Assembly (NCBI RefSeq): GCF_049856295.1
Contig: NZ_JBNDMZ010000002.1
Coordinates: forward strand, 1 to 64,000
Source of the DNA: JB111 sp049856295
GTDB lineage: Bacteria > Actinomycetota > Actinomycetes > Actinomycetales > Actinomycetaceae
Reading direction: 5' to 3'
Length of the DNA stretch: 64,000 bases
How positions within the stretch are numbered: the first letter of the stretch is position 1; the number at the start of each line of letters is the position of its first letter. A program made the position numbers and the translations under genes. Positions 1-8,586 of the stretch are shown here, piece after piece. A model generated the notes under the pieces. It made no database searches, was not told the origin of the DNA, and worked only from the letters and a program-made list of their open reading frames with translations.

Positions 1-7
1 GGCGGTT

Positions 8-1132
8 TCAAGTGGTTGTTGCAACGAGTAGGTCGTTGAGTCGTTTCGCTGGAGTCTGCCAGCCCAGTGTCATGCGTGGTCGTGTGTTGAGTTCGCGGGC
101 GACGGCGTCGAGGTCGCGCTGGGCGTAGGTGCGGAAGTCGGTACTCGAGCGGGGAAAGTACTGCCGCAGCAGGCCGTTGGTGTTCTCGTTCGAGCCTCGC
201 TGCCAGGGCGAGTGCGGGTCGCAGAAGAAGACCCGGCAGTCTGTCGCCAGCGTGAAGTGGGCGTGCTTGGCCATCTCAGCGCCCTGATCCCAGGTCAGAG
301 TCGCGGCCAGCTCGGCCGGCAGGCGGCCCATCGTCTCGATCAGCACGTCGATCACCTGCTCGGAGACCCTGCTCTCCGGTAGAGCGCCGAGCATGACGTA
401 CCGCGTGGAACGCTCGACCAGGGTGATGATCGCCGACGCGCTACGCGCACCGATGATCAGGTCACCTTCCCAGTGCCCGGGCACGGCCCGGTCTTCGACC
501 TCGGCCGGCCGGGTGCTGATGTTCAGGCCATGGGTCCAGGCCTTGCCCGAGTGTGCCGCCCGCGCGAGGCGGGACTGGGGGCGCCGCCTGGTCCGCCCGG
601 TACGGAGTGCGACCTGGCGTGCGATCTCGCTGCGCAGCCCGCCACGAGCTTGGTAGTAGATCGCTTGGTAGATCGTCTCGTGGGACACCCATCGCTCCGG
701 CCGGTCGGGATACTCCTGACGAAGCCAGTGTGCGATCTGCTGCGGAGACCACCGCTGTTCGAGCTTGTCCCGCACCAGGGGCCATAGCCGGCCGCGACCC
801 GAGGTCACCCCGCGGCGGCGATCGCCGGTCAACTTGCCGGGCCTGGGCCTGCGGGCCCGCTTGTCGGCCCTGCGCTGCGCGTTCCGGCACGAGTACGCCC
901 ACCGGTAGGCGCCACCACGACCGGCGGGATTGGCCTGCCGGCGTCCCGCCGGGGAACGCGTCCCGGGTGTGTCCAGGTGAGCGCCCCGGTAGGAGTTATT
1001 GCGAGTGACCTCGCGCCACACCGTGGTCCGGTGACGACCGATCCGCTCAGCGATCTGCGGGAACGTCAATCGCTGACCGAACAGCGCCTCGATCTTCGCC
1101 CGCTCCTCAAGTGTCAATCTCTTCCCAGCCAT
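8..1132 (-). CDS. IS30 family transposase
   Basis: A 374-residue DDE transposase that cuts and rejoins the ends of the surrounding element. The N-terminus (residues about 5-45) is a helix-turn-helix of the IS30 type (LTLEERAKIE...HRTTVWREV). The catalytic core has the expected acidic residues: Asp near 222 in HWEGDLIIG, Asp near 281 in LTWDQGAEM and Glu near 315 in GSNENTNG. The open frame runs further upstream, but the ATG at 1132 gives the family's MAGKRLT-type start inside the right inverted repeat boundary. The length is normal for the family and no frameshift is visible, so the copy may be active. Confidence 0.93.
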   Translation of the reverse strand: MAGKRLTLEERAKIEALFGQRLTFPQIAERIGRHRTTVWREVTRNNSYRGAHLDTPGTRSPAGRRQANPAGRGGAYRWAYSCRNAQRRADKRARRPRPGKLTGDRRRGVTSGRGRLWPLVRDKLEQRWSPQQIAHWLRQEYPDRPERWVSHETIYQAIYYQARGGLRSEIARQVALRTGRTRRRPQSRLARAAHSGKAWTHGLNISTRPAEVEDRAVPGHWEGDLIIGARSASAIITLVERSTRYVMLGALPESRVSEQVIDVLIETMGRLPAELAATLTWDQGAEMAKHAHFTLATDCRVFFCDPHSPWQRGSNENTNGLLRQYFPRSSTDFRTYAQRDLDAVARELNTRPRMTLGWQTPAKRLNDLLVATTT

Positions 1133-1154
1133 CCGTACACCCTCCCAAGGCGCA

Positions 1155-1180
1155 CGTTGCAACAACCGATTGAAACCGCC
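1155..1180. repeat. right terminal inverted repeat of IS30 element
   Basis: It is the reverse complement of bases 1-26 with two mismatches, and it marks the right boundary of the insertion. Confidence 0.85.
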
Positions 1181-1211
1181 GATTGCGGTTGGGCCCCAAC
1201 CGCAATCTCGA
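1181..1211. repeat. palindromic pair of the ACCGCAATCTCGA intergenic repeat
   Basis: An inverted copy (GATTGCGGTT at 1181-1190) faces a direct copy (ACCGCAATCTCGA at 1199-1211), giving an 11-bp-arm palindrome around GCC. The outer TCGA of the inverted copy is missing exactly where the IS30 element ends, so the element looks inserted at the edge of this repeat. Further copies lie at 48508-48629 and 55323-55475. Confidence 0.75.
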
Positions 1212-1284
1212 CGAATCGGCCTGGTGCGTGCGCGTTCTCCGCGCGGGAAGGACGCGCACGGGTGGGCCGACGCCCCGGGCGAGG

Positions 1285-3057
1285 TCAGCCCTCGCGGACC
1301 GCCCAGACCGCGGTGTCGACCGGGACCGTCCCGTCCTCGCCCGCCCCCGGCTGCGAGGACAGGACCACCCGCCAGCCCTCGGGCAGACGGGCCGGAGCCC
1401 CGCCGGTGACGAGCACGACGAGGACTTCGGATCCGGAGGAAGGGCGGGAGATCAGTGCAAGGACGCCGTCGGCACCGAGCTCGCCGAGATCCTCGGCCGG
1501 TGCCACCGCGCCGTCGACTGCCGACACGCCGTTCGTGCCCACGTCGTCGCCGCGAACGATCGCGAGCGAGGCCCGGCCGAGGCCGAGCTCCCGGCGCAGG
1601 CGCAACGCCTCGCGGTACAGCTCGAGCGTCGACCCCGCCACGCCCTCCTGGCGATCGGCCGCGAGCTCGCCGAACGCCGCCGGCTGCGGGAGCCACGACC
1701 TCCCCGACGGCGAGAAGCCGTACGCCGGCGCGTCGGCCTCCCACGGCAGCGGCACGCGGCACCCGTCGCGCCCCGTCTCCTCGCCGCCCGTGCGGGCGAA
1801 CGCCGGGTCCTGCCGCAGCTCGTCGGGCAGGCTCGTGTGCTCGGGCAGCCCGAGCTCCTCGCCCTGGTAGACGTACGCCGAACCGGGCAGCGCGAGCATG
1901 AGCGTCGAGACGGCGCGGGCCCGGCGCAGGCCGAGTGCGGCGTCCGGCTGCGGCTCGTCGGCGCCGATCCCGTTCGGGCCCTTCCCGGTGTCCGCGTGGG
2001 CCAGGCCGAGACGGCTGGCGTGCCGCACGACGTCGTGGTTGGACAGCACCCACGTGGACGGTGCTCCGACCAGGTCCGCCGCCGCGAGCGAGTCCCGGAT
2101 CGCGTCCGCGTACAGGCCGGCGTCGTACCGGGTGGACAGGAAGTGGAAGTTGAACGCCTGGTGCATCTCGTCGGGGCGGACGTACCGGGCGAGCCGTTCG
2201 TCGTCGTCGACCCAGGCCTCGGCCACGAGGATCCGCGCGGGGGAGTACTCATCGAGGACGCGACGCCAGGACCGGTAGACCTCGTGGACGCCGTCCCGGT
2301 CCCACATCGGGGCGGGCGGCACGTCGGCGGGATCGACGTCGGACCCCGAGACCATCCGCAGGTGCCACGGCCAGTCGGGCAGGCCCTCCTGCTTGACGAG
2401 GCCGTGGGCGACGTCGACGCGGAAGCCGTCGACCCCGCGGTCGAGCCAGAACCGCAGGATCGACTCGAACTCCTCCCTGACCTCGGTGTTCTCCCAGTCG
2501 AGGTCGGGCTGGCTCGAGTCGAACAGGTGGAGGTACCAGTCGGGGTCGTCCGACCAGGCGGAGCCCGGCGCGTCCGCCCGGTCACGCACGCGGGTCCACG
2601 CGATCCCGCCGAACACCGAGGTCCAGTCGTTCGGCGGCAGCTCGCCGCCCTCGCCAGAACCCGGACGGAACAGGTACCGCGCCCGCTCCGGCGATCCGGG
2701 CCCGGCGGCGAGGGCCTCGCGGAACCAGACGTGCTGGTCGGAGGTGTGGTTGGGGACGAGATCGACGACCACCCGCAGCCCGAGCTCGTGGGCCCGCGCG
2801 ACGAGCGCCTCGGCGTCGGCGAGCGTCCCGAGGAGCGGGTCGACGTCCCGGTAGTCGGCGACGTCGTACCCCGCGTCCTTCTGGGGCGAGCGGTAGAACG
2901 GGGAGAGCCACAGCGCGTCGACGCCGAGGTCGGCGAGGTGCCCCAGCCGCGCCGTGATGCCCGGCAGGTCGCCCACGCCGTCCCCGCTCGCGTCCGCGAA
3001 CGAGCGCGGGTAGACCTGGTAGACGACGGCGTCGCGCCACCAGTCCTCGGCGGTCAC
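1285..3057 (-). CDS. GH13 alpha-glucosidase (maltose/oligosaccharide hydrolase)
   Basis: A 590-residue cytoplasmic glycoside hydrolase of family 13 that releases glucose from maltose or malto-oligosaccharides. The family motifs are all present: DLVPNHTS near residue 100, nucleophile Asp near 215 in GFRVDV, acid/base Glu near 279 in LVAEAW and the third Asp near 340 in LSNHD. It starts with GTG at 3057, where its first bases overlap the stop of the upstream LacI gene (GTGA), implying translational coupling. There is no signal peptide, consistent with acting on sugar imported by the adjacent transporter. Known relatives include AglA-type enzymes of actinobacterial maltose operons; exact chain-length preference cannot be read. 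Confidence 0.92.
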   Translation of the reverse strand: MTAEDWWRDAVVYQVYPRSFADASGDGVGDLPGITARLGHLADLGVDALWLSPFYRSPQKDAGYDVADYRDVDPLLGTLADAEALVARAHELGLRVVVDLVPNHTSDQHVWFREALAAGPGSPERARYLFRPGSGEGGELPPNDWTSVFGGIAWTRVRDRADAPGSAWSDDPDWYLHLFDSSQPDLDWENTEVREEFESILRFWLDRGVDGFRVDVAHGLVKQEGLPDWPWHLRMVSGSDVDPADVPPAPMWDRDGVHEVYRSWRRVLDEYSPARILVAEAWVDDDERLARYVRPDEMHQAFNFHFLSTRYDAGLYADAIRDSLAAADLVGAPSTWVLSNHDVVRHASRLGLAHADTGKGPNGIGADEPQPDAALGLRRARAVSTLMLALPGSAYVYQGEELGLPEHTSLPDELRQDPAFARTGGEETGRDGCRVPLPWEADAPAYGFSPSGRSWLPQPAAFGELAADRQEGVAGSTLELYREALRLRRELGLGRASLAIVRGDDVGTNGVSAVDGAVAPAEDLGELGADGVLALISRPSSGSEVLVVLVTGGAPARLPEGWRVVLSSQPGAGEDGTVPVDTAVWAVREG

Positions 3058-4076
3058 TCGGCCGCCTCGAGCCGCGCCGCACCGGTCGAGCGGCGCACGA
3101 CGAGCTCGGGCACGAAGGTCAGCTCGGCGGGGCTCGGCGAGCCGCCCCTGATCATGGCGACGAGGGTGGACACCGCGGCCTGGCACATCGCCGGCACGGG
3201 CTGACGGACGGTCGTCAGCGGCGGGTCGCTGAACGCCATGAGCGGCGAGTCGTCGTACCCGACGACCGAGACGTCCTCCGGGACGCCCAGGCCGGCCGCC
3301 CGGACCGCCCGCACGACGCCGAGCGCCATGAGGTCCGACGCGGTGACGATCCCGGTGCACCCTGCCTCGAGGAGCTCGAACCCGGCCGCCCGGCCGCCCT
3401 CCACCGTGAACAGGGTCGAGACCGTGGGTGGCTCGGCGTCCTCGAGGTAGCGCGACGTCGCGGCCCCGAACGCCTCGACCTTGCGGGCCACGGGCACGAA
3501 CCGGGTGGGTCCGACGGCGAGTCCGATCCGGCGGTGCCCCTGCGCGGCCAGGTGGCGCACGGCGAGGTCCATCGCGTCGGCGTCGTCGGCGGCGAACGCG
3601 GGTGCGGCGATGTCCGGGTTCGTGCCGTTGACGAGGACGAACGGGATGCGACGGTCGATGAGCCGGTGGTAGCGCGACGGGTCCGCGGACGTGTCGGCGT
3701 GCAGGCCCGAGACGAAGATGATGCCGTCGACGTCGTGCTCGAGGAGCATCTCGACGTAGTCGTCCTCGGTGGTCCCGCCGGGGGACTGGGTGCACAGCAG
3801 CGGGGTGAGGTCCGAGCTGCTCAGCAGGGTCTCGATCTGCTGGGCGAACGCCGGGAAGATCGGGTTCGACAGCTCGGGGACGATGAGGCCGACGAGCCCG
3901 GCCGCACGCTGGCGCAGGCTCGAGGGCCGCTCGTACCCGAGCACGTCGAGCGCGGCGAGGACCTCGCGGCGGGTCGGCTCGGCCACCCCCGGGCGGCCGT
4001 TGAGCACCCGGGAGACGGTGGCGGTGGAGACCCCCGCCTGGTCGGCCAGGTCGGTCAGCCGGGTCCGCCCGCTCAC
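3054..4076 (-). CDS. LacI family transcriptional repressor (MalR-like)
   Basis: A 340-residue regulator. Residues about 4-50 form the LacI helix-turn-helix (LTDLADQAGVSTATVSRVLN), followed by a periplasmic-binding-protein-like effector domain (LVGLIVPELSNPIF..., GYDDSPLM near the C-terminus). The GTG at 4076 places the HTH at the extreme N-terminus as is usual; the open frame extends upstream without a plausible start. It is encoded between the alpha-glucosidase, with which it overlaps by 4 bases, and a divergent sugar ABC transporter. A 16-bp LacI-type palindrome sits in the divergent promoter at 4232-4247. Its likely role is repression of maltose uptake and hydrolysis in the absence of inducer. 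Confidence 0.92.
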   Translation of the reverse strand: MSGRTRLTDLADQAGVSTATVSRVLNGRPGVAEPTRREVLAALDVLGYERPSSLRQRAAGLVGLIVPELSNPIFPAFAQQIETLLSSSDLTPLLCTQSPGGTTEDDYVEMLLEHDVDGIIFVSGLHADTSADPSRYHRLIDRRIPFVLVNGTNPDIAAPAFAADDADAMDLAVRHLAAQGHRRIGLAVGPTRFVPVARKVEAFGAATSRYLEDAEPPTVSTLFTVEGGRAAGFELLEAGCTGIVTASDLMALGVVRAVRAAGLGVPEDVSVVGYDDSPLMAFSDPPLTTVRQPVPAMCQAAVSTLVAMIRGGSPSPAELTFVPELVVRRSTGAARLEAAE

Positions 4077-4231
4077 GGTGCGTCCGTCGTCGTCGTGGAG
4101 AGAGTCGGTGGTCCCGGTACGTGGGTCCGCCGGCTGATGGGGAAGGGCATCGTGCGCTCCTCGTCGAGCGTCCCGCTCGCACGGTCGTGGTGGCTGTGGT
4201 GCAACAGCTCCGTCATGAGATCTGAAAGTTA

Positions 4232-4247
4232 CTGCAAGTGCTTGCAG
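4232..4247. promoter_or_regulatory. LacI-family operator
   Basis: CTGCAAGTGCTTGCAG is a near-perfect palindrome with the CTTGCAAG-like arms typical of MalR sites. It overlaps the proposed -35 hexamer at 4242, which fits repression by blocking RNA polymerase. Confidence 0.85.
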
Positions 4248-4270
4248 ATTGCCAGTCGGCTGCGTACTGT
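4242..4270 (+). promoter_or_regulatory. promoter of the maltose transporter operon
   Basis: TTGCAG at 4242-4247 and TACTGT at 4265-4270 are separated by exactly 17 bases, about 80 bases upstream of the binding-protein start codon. The operator overlaps the -35 element. Confidence 0.7.
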
Positions 4271-4350
4271 CTGCCTCGTCCCGCGAGGTGCACAGCGATG
4301 AGCACGTCCGCGGGAACGTCCCCGTCACCTTCGAACACCTGGAGACACAG

Positions 4351-5712
4351 ATGCGACGGAGCATCACCACCCTTGCCGCGACCGCAGCCGTGGCCCTCAC
4401 CCTTGCCGCCTGCGGCGGGGGCGACGACGAGTCGAGCGACACCGAGGAGGAGACCTCCGAGGAGACCTCGGAGGAGACCGGCTCCGACGACGCCGAGTCC
4501 GGGTCGGACGAGGCCGAGTCCGGCGAGAGCGAGTCCGGCGCCGCTGGCGAGGACGAGGTCGCCGAGGCCGGCGCCGTCACCCCCAACGAGGAGGGCACCC
4601 TCGTGGTGTGGGTCGACGAGACCCGCCAGGCCGCCGTCGAGGAGGCTGCCGTGGCCTTCGAGGAGGAGACCGGCGTCGAGGTGCAGACCGTGCTGCGCAA
4701 CTTCGAGGACATCCGCACCGACTTCGTCACCCAGGTCCCCACCGGGGAGGGCCCGGACATCACCGTCGGCGCGCACGACTGGCTCGGCGAGCTCACCGTC
4801 AACGGCGTCGTCGCCCCGCTCGAGCTGACCAACGCCGACGACTTCGAGCAGGTCGCGATCGACGCCGTCACCTACGACGGCCAGATCTACGGCCTGCCCT
4901 TCGCCATCGAGAACATCGCCCTCATCCGCAACACCGAGCTCGCCCCCGAGGCCCCGGCCACCTGGGACGACGCCCTGGCCGCCGGCGAGGAGGCGGGCAC
5001 CGAGTTCCCGATCCTCATCCAGTCCGACGGCGAGAACGGCGACCCGTACACCTTCTACCCGCTGCAGACCTCCTTCGGTGCGCCGGTCTTCGTCACCGAC
5101 GAGGAGGGTGCGTACACCGAGGAGCTGGGCCTGGGCGGCGAGGGTGGGGCGGCCTTCGCCCAGTGGCTGGCCGAGCAGGGCGAGAACGGCACCGGCGCCC
5201 TGGACACCAACATCACGTACGACATCGCGGTGGAGGCCTTCGCCAACGGCGAGTCGCCGTTCATCATCGGTGGCCCCTGGATGCTCGCCTCCTTCGAGGA
5301 CATCGATGTCGCCATCGACCCGATCCCGGCGCCCGGCCCCGAGGCGGCGGTGCCCTTCGCCGGCGTGCAGGCCTTCTTCGTCAACGCGCAGTCGCCCGAC
5401 GCGCTCATCGCCAACGACTTCCTCGTCAACTTCATGTCCACCGAGGAGGCGCAGACCTCGCTGTTCGAGACCGGCGACCGCGTCCCGGCGCTGACCGTGG
5501 CGGCCGACGCGGCCGCGGAGGACGAGATCGTGGCCGGCTTCCGCGAGGTCGGCGCCGAGGCCGCGCCGATGCCCGCGCTGCCCGCCATGGGTCAGGTCTG
5601 GCAGTTCTGGGGCGTGACCGAGGGCGGCATCATCTCCGGCGCCGAGGACGACCCGGCCGGTGCCTGGGAAGCCATGGTCGCCGACATCCAGGGCGCCATC
5701 GACGCCGGCTGA
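4351..5712 (+). CDS. maltose/maltodextrin ABC transporter substrate-binding lipoprotein
   Basis: A 453-residue extracellular solute-binding protein (family 1, MalE type). The signal peptide ends in the lipobox LAAC with the lipidated Cys at residue 21. It is followed by a roughly 60-residue linker rich in Glu, Ser and Asp before the binding fold (LVVWVDETRQAAVEE..., GPWMLASFED). The longer open frame begins upstream, but the ATG at 4351, preceded by GGAG, is the only start that gives a proper signal peptide. It is the first gene of the transporter operon, followed by two permease genes. A strong hairpin follows it, as expected where the binding protein must be made in excess over the permeases. 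Confidence 0.93.
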   Translation: MRRSITTLAATAAVALTLAACGGGDDESSDTEEETSEETSEETGSDDAESGSDEAESGESESGAAGEDEVAEAGAVTPNEEGTLVVWVDETRQAAVEEAAVAFEEETGVEVQTVLRNFEDIRTDFVTQVPTGEGPDITVGAHDWLGELTVNGVVAPLELTNADDFEQVAIDAVTYDGQIYGLPFAIENIALIRNTELAPEAPATWDDALAAGEEAGTEFPILIQSDGENGDPYTFYPLQTSFGAPVFVTDEEGAYTEELGLGGEGGAAFAQWLAEQGENGTGALDTNITYDIAVEAFANGESPFIIGGPWMLASFEDIDVAIDPIPAPGPEAAVPFAGVQAFFVNAQSPDALIANDFLVNFMSTEEAQTSLFETGDRVPALTVAADAAAEDEIVAGFREVGAEAAPMPALPAMGQVWQFWGVTEGGIISGAEDDPAGAWEAMVADIQGAIDAG

Positions 5713-5725
5713 CGTCCAGCCACCC

Positions 5726-5763
5726 GCCCGGGGCGGCCGCCTGCCGAGGCGGTCGCCCCGGGC
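5726..5763 (+). terminator. intercistronic hairpin after the binding-protein gene
   Basis: A 16-bp GC-rich stem with one G-T wobble and a 6-base loop lies 14 bases after the stop codon and is not followed by a T-run. It more likely stabilises or partly terminates the malE-like transcript before malF than ends the operon. Confidence 0.6.
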
Positions 5764-5968
5764 CTCGCGCCCTCGACGGTCGGGCCCGCCGACCTCGGGG
5801 GAGCGCGAGCGGCAGGACCCGCAGCACCGCCGGCACACCCCGGTCCCGCAGGACCACCAGGTGCCGCAGCACATCCAACCCCGCAGGCCCCCCGCCGGGC
5901 GGTCGTGAGAGCACCCGATCCCACCCGGCGCCACACGACGACGTGCCACGTTCCGAGAAAGGACGTCC

Positions 5969-7594
5969 ATGACCACGACCGACATGCCGCCGGCGACGCA
6001 GCCGCCGGCATCCAGCGGCGGCCGGACGCGCCCCGCCCGCGGGGGTGACGTCAACGGCTGGTTCTTCGTCAAGCTCGTGCTCGTCGCGCTGGTCGACGCC
6101 CTCGGCGTGACGATCCTCTTCCAGGCCTGGAACAACGACTCGTGGTGGCTCTTCGGCGGGACCCTCGTCATCCTCGCCGCCGTCAACTGGGTCTACTTCT
6201 CGCGGCGCACGGTGCCGATGAAGTACCTGCTGCCGGGCCTGATCTTCCTGGCCGTGTACCAGATCTTCACGATCGTCTACACGGGCTACGTCTCCTTCAC
6301 CAACTACGGCGACGGCCACAACCTCACCAAGCCCGAGGCTGTCGAGCAGCTGCTCGCCCAGAACGAGCGCACGCTGCCCGACGCCACGCGCTACCCCGTC
6401 GTCGTCGTCGAGCGCGAGGGGGTCGACGGCGCCGAGCTCGGCCTGGCGATCCTCGACGAGTCCGACGGCACCGTGCGAGTCGGCTACGCCGAGGAGCCGC
6501 TCGTCGACGCGCCGGACGCGGTGGTCGAGGACGGCCGGATCACCTCCGTGCCGGACGTCACCGTGCTCCAGCAGGCCGACATCTACCAGCGTCCCCAGGA
6601 GGTCGCGGAGCTGCGGGTGCCCTTCTCCGAGGACCCCAACGACGGCTCCCTGCGCACCACCGACGGCCGCTCGGCCGCCCAGGCCACCTCCCGGCTCGTC
6701 TACGACGAGGACGCGGACGTGATGACGAACGTCGAGACCGGCGTCGAGTACCGGCCGAACGACCGCGGCAGCTTCGTCTCCGAGGACGGCGAGGCGCTCA
6801 ACGTGGGCTGGCGGGTGTTCGTCGGGCCGGAGAACTACGTCGACGCCTTCGCCGACTCGCGCTACTCCGGCCCGCTGCTGCAGGTGCTCCTGTGGACGAT
6901 GGCGTTCGCATTCCTCTCGGTCGTGACGACCTTCCTGCTGGGCCTGTTCCTCGCCGTCGTCTTCAACGACGCCCGGCTCAAGGGCCAGAAGATCTACCGG
7001 ACCCTGCTCATCCTCCCGTACGCGTTCCCTGGGTTCCTTGCCGCCCTGCTGTGGGCGGGCCTGCTCAACGAGCGGTTCGGGTTCATCAACAACGTCGTGT
7101 TCTTCGGGGCCGACATCCCGTGGTTGACCGACCCGTGGCTGGCCAAGCTCTCCGTCCTGCTGGTCAACCTCTGGCTGGGCTTCCCCTACATGTTCCTCAT
7201 CTGCACCTCGGCGCTGCAGTCGATCCCCGGAGACGTCAAGGAGGCCGCGCGCATCGACGGCGCCGGCGTGCTCCAGCAGTTCCGCTCGATCACGATGCCG
7301 CTGGTGCTGGTGGCCACCGCGCCGCTGCTCATCGCGTCCTTCGCCTTCAACTTCAACAACTTCAACCTCATCTACATGCTCACCGGCGGCGGGCCGCGGA
7401 TGGACTCGGCCAGCGTCCCCGTCGGGCACACCGACATCCTCATCTCGATGGTCTACAACATCGCCGGCATCGACGGCAGCTCGCAGAAGGACTACGGGCT
7501 GGCCTCGGCGCTGTCGATCCTCATCTTCATCATCGTCGCCGCGGTCTCCGTCATCGGCTTCCGTCAGGCGCGCAAGCTGGAGGAGTACAACTGA
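5969..7594 (+). CDS. MalF-type sugar ABC transporter permease
   Basis: A 541-residue inner-membrane permease. Three or four N-terminal membrane segments (residues about 30-110) precede a large soluble extracellular loop (about 115-295), the arrangement characteristic of MalF. A C-terminal permease domain follows, with the EAA loop EAARIDGAG that docks on the ATPase. It starts at ATG 5969 after GAAAGGA. The last base of its TGA is shared with the ATG of the next permease. No ATPase gene lies in this operon, so the pump must use an ATPase encoded elsewhere. The MalK/UgpC-like gene cut by the end of this window is one candidate, but that is inference. Confidence 0.93.
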   Translation: MTTTDMPPATQPPASSGGRTRPARGGDVNGWFFVKLVLVALVDALGVTILFQAWNNDSWWLFGGTLVILAAVNWVYFSRRTVPMKYLLPGLIFLAVYQIFTIVYTGYVSFTNYGDGHNLTKPEAVEQLLAQNERTLPDATRYPVVVVEREGVDGAELGLAILDESDGTVRVGYAEEPLVDAPDAVVEDGRITSVPDVTVLQQADIYQRPQEVAELRVPFSEDPNDGSLRTTDGRSAAQATSRLVYDEDADVMTNVETGVEYRPNDRGSFVSEDGEALNVGWRVFVGPENYVDAFADSRYSGPLLQVLLWTMAFAFLSVVTTFLLGLFLAVVFNDARLKGQKIYRTLLILPYAFPGFLAALLWAGLLNERFGFINNVVFFGADIPWLTDPWLAKLSVLLVNLWLGFPYMFLICTSALQSIPGDVKEAARIDGAGVLQQFRSITMPLVLVATAPLLIASFAFNFNNFNLIYMLTGGGPRMDSASVPVGHTDILISMVYNIAGIDGSSQKDYGLASALSILIFIIVAAVSVIGFRQARKLEEYN

Positions 7595-8562
7595 TGTCCG
7601 CCACCCCCTCCAGCCCCGCCGACGGCGCGGGCCGCGATGCCGCGACGACCACCGGCGCCGGCCGGGCCACCGACCGGAAGGGGCAGGAGCTCCCGCCCCA
7701 GCCGAGGATGGCGTTCGGCCGCTGGTTCGCCGAGCTGGGCATCCGCCACGTCATCGGGATCGTGTTCGTCATCTACGCCGCGTTCCCCATCGTCTACGTC
7801 ATCTCGGCGTCGCTGGCCGGGCAGGGGGCCACGCTCACCGGGTCGAACTCGCTGTTCACGTCGTTCGACGTCGGCAGCTACTCCCAGCTCAGCGACACCA
7901 CCCTGTACTGGACCTGGTTCCGCAACACCATGTTCATCGGGCTCTCGACGGCGATCGGCACCGTGGTCATGGCCGCTGCGGCCGCCTACGCCTTCTCCCG
8001 GTTCCGGTTCAAGGGGCACGCGTTCGGTCTCAACACGCTCCTCGTGCTGCAGATGTTCCCCCAGCTGCTCGCCTTCGTCGCGATCTTCCTGCTGCTGCTC
8101 TCGATCGGGGAGGTCGTGCCCTCGCTCGGGCTCAACTCCCGGATCGGACTCATCTGCGTCTACCTCGGCGGGGCCCTGGGGACGAACACCTTCCTCATGT
8201 ACGGGTTCTTCAACACCGTGCCCAAGGAGCTCGACGAGGCCGCGAAGATCGACGGCGCCAGCCACGCCCGCATCTACTGGACGATCATCCTGCGCATGGT
8301 CGCGCCGGTGCTCGCGGTGGTCGGGCTGCTCTCCTTCGTCTCGACCTTCTCCGACTTCGTTATCGCTCGCGTGGTGCTGCAGTCCGAGCAGAACTGGACC
8401 CTGGCGCTCGGGCTGTACCAGATGGTCTCCTCGCTGACGAACCAGAACTGGGGCATGTTCGCCGCCGGCGCCGTCATCGCCGCGGTCCCGGTCCTGCTGC
8501 TGTTCCTCTTCCTCCAGCGCTACATCGTCGGCGGCCTCACGGCCGGTTCCGTCAAGGGGTAG
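7594..8562 (+). CDS. MalG-type sugar ABC transporter permease
   Basis: A 322-residue permease with an N-terminal Pro/Gly-rich cytoplasmic tail of about 40 residues, six predicted membrane segments and the EAA loop DEAAKIDGAS. It starts at ATG 7594, overlapping the malF-like stop codon (TGATG), so translation is coupled. It forms the heterodimeric membrane channel with the preceding permease. The VanY-like gene on the opposite strand ends only 24 bases after it. Confidence 0.93.
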   Translation: MSATPSSPADGAGRDAATTTGAGRATDRKGQELPPQPRMAFGRWFAELGIRHVIGIVFVIYAAFPIVYVISASLAGQGATLTGSNSLFTSFDVGSYSQLSDTTLYWTWFRNTMFIGLSTAIGTVVMAAAAAYAFSRFRFKGHAFGLNTLLVLQMFPQLLAFVAIFLLLLSIGEVVPSLGLNSRIGLICVYLGGALGTNTFLMYGFFNTVPKELDEAAKIDGASHARIYWTIILRMVAPVLAVVGLLSFVSTFSDFVIARVVLQSEQNWTLALGLYQMVSSLTNQNWGMFAAGAVIAAVPVLLLFLFLQRYIVGGLTAGSVKG

Positions 8563-8586
8563 CGCGGCGAGCGAGGTCGCAGACGA

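Larger units (their letters stand above)
1..1180. mobile_element. IS30-family insertion sequence, apparently complete
   Basis: The element consists of one transposase gene enclosed by imperfect inverted repeats. The left end (1-26, beginning GGCGGTTTCAA) matches the reverse complement of the right end (1155-1180) at 24 of 26 positions. The left end coincides with base 1 of the window, so one or two more bases and the target duplication upstream cannot be seen. The right end abuts a palindromic copy of a dispersed intergenic repeat. IS30-family elements are known to favour palindromic targets. Confidence 0.9.

Noticed and set aside
1183..3204. Plus-strand long frame opposite the alpha-glucosidase
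   Set aside because: Shadow of the GH13 gene; all catalytic motifs are on the minus strand.
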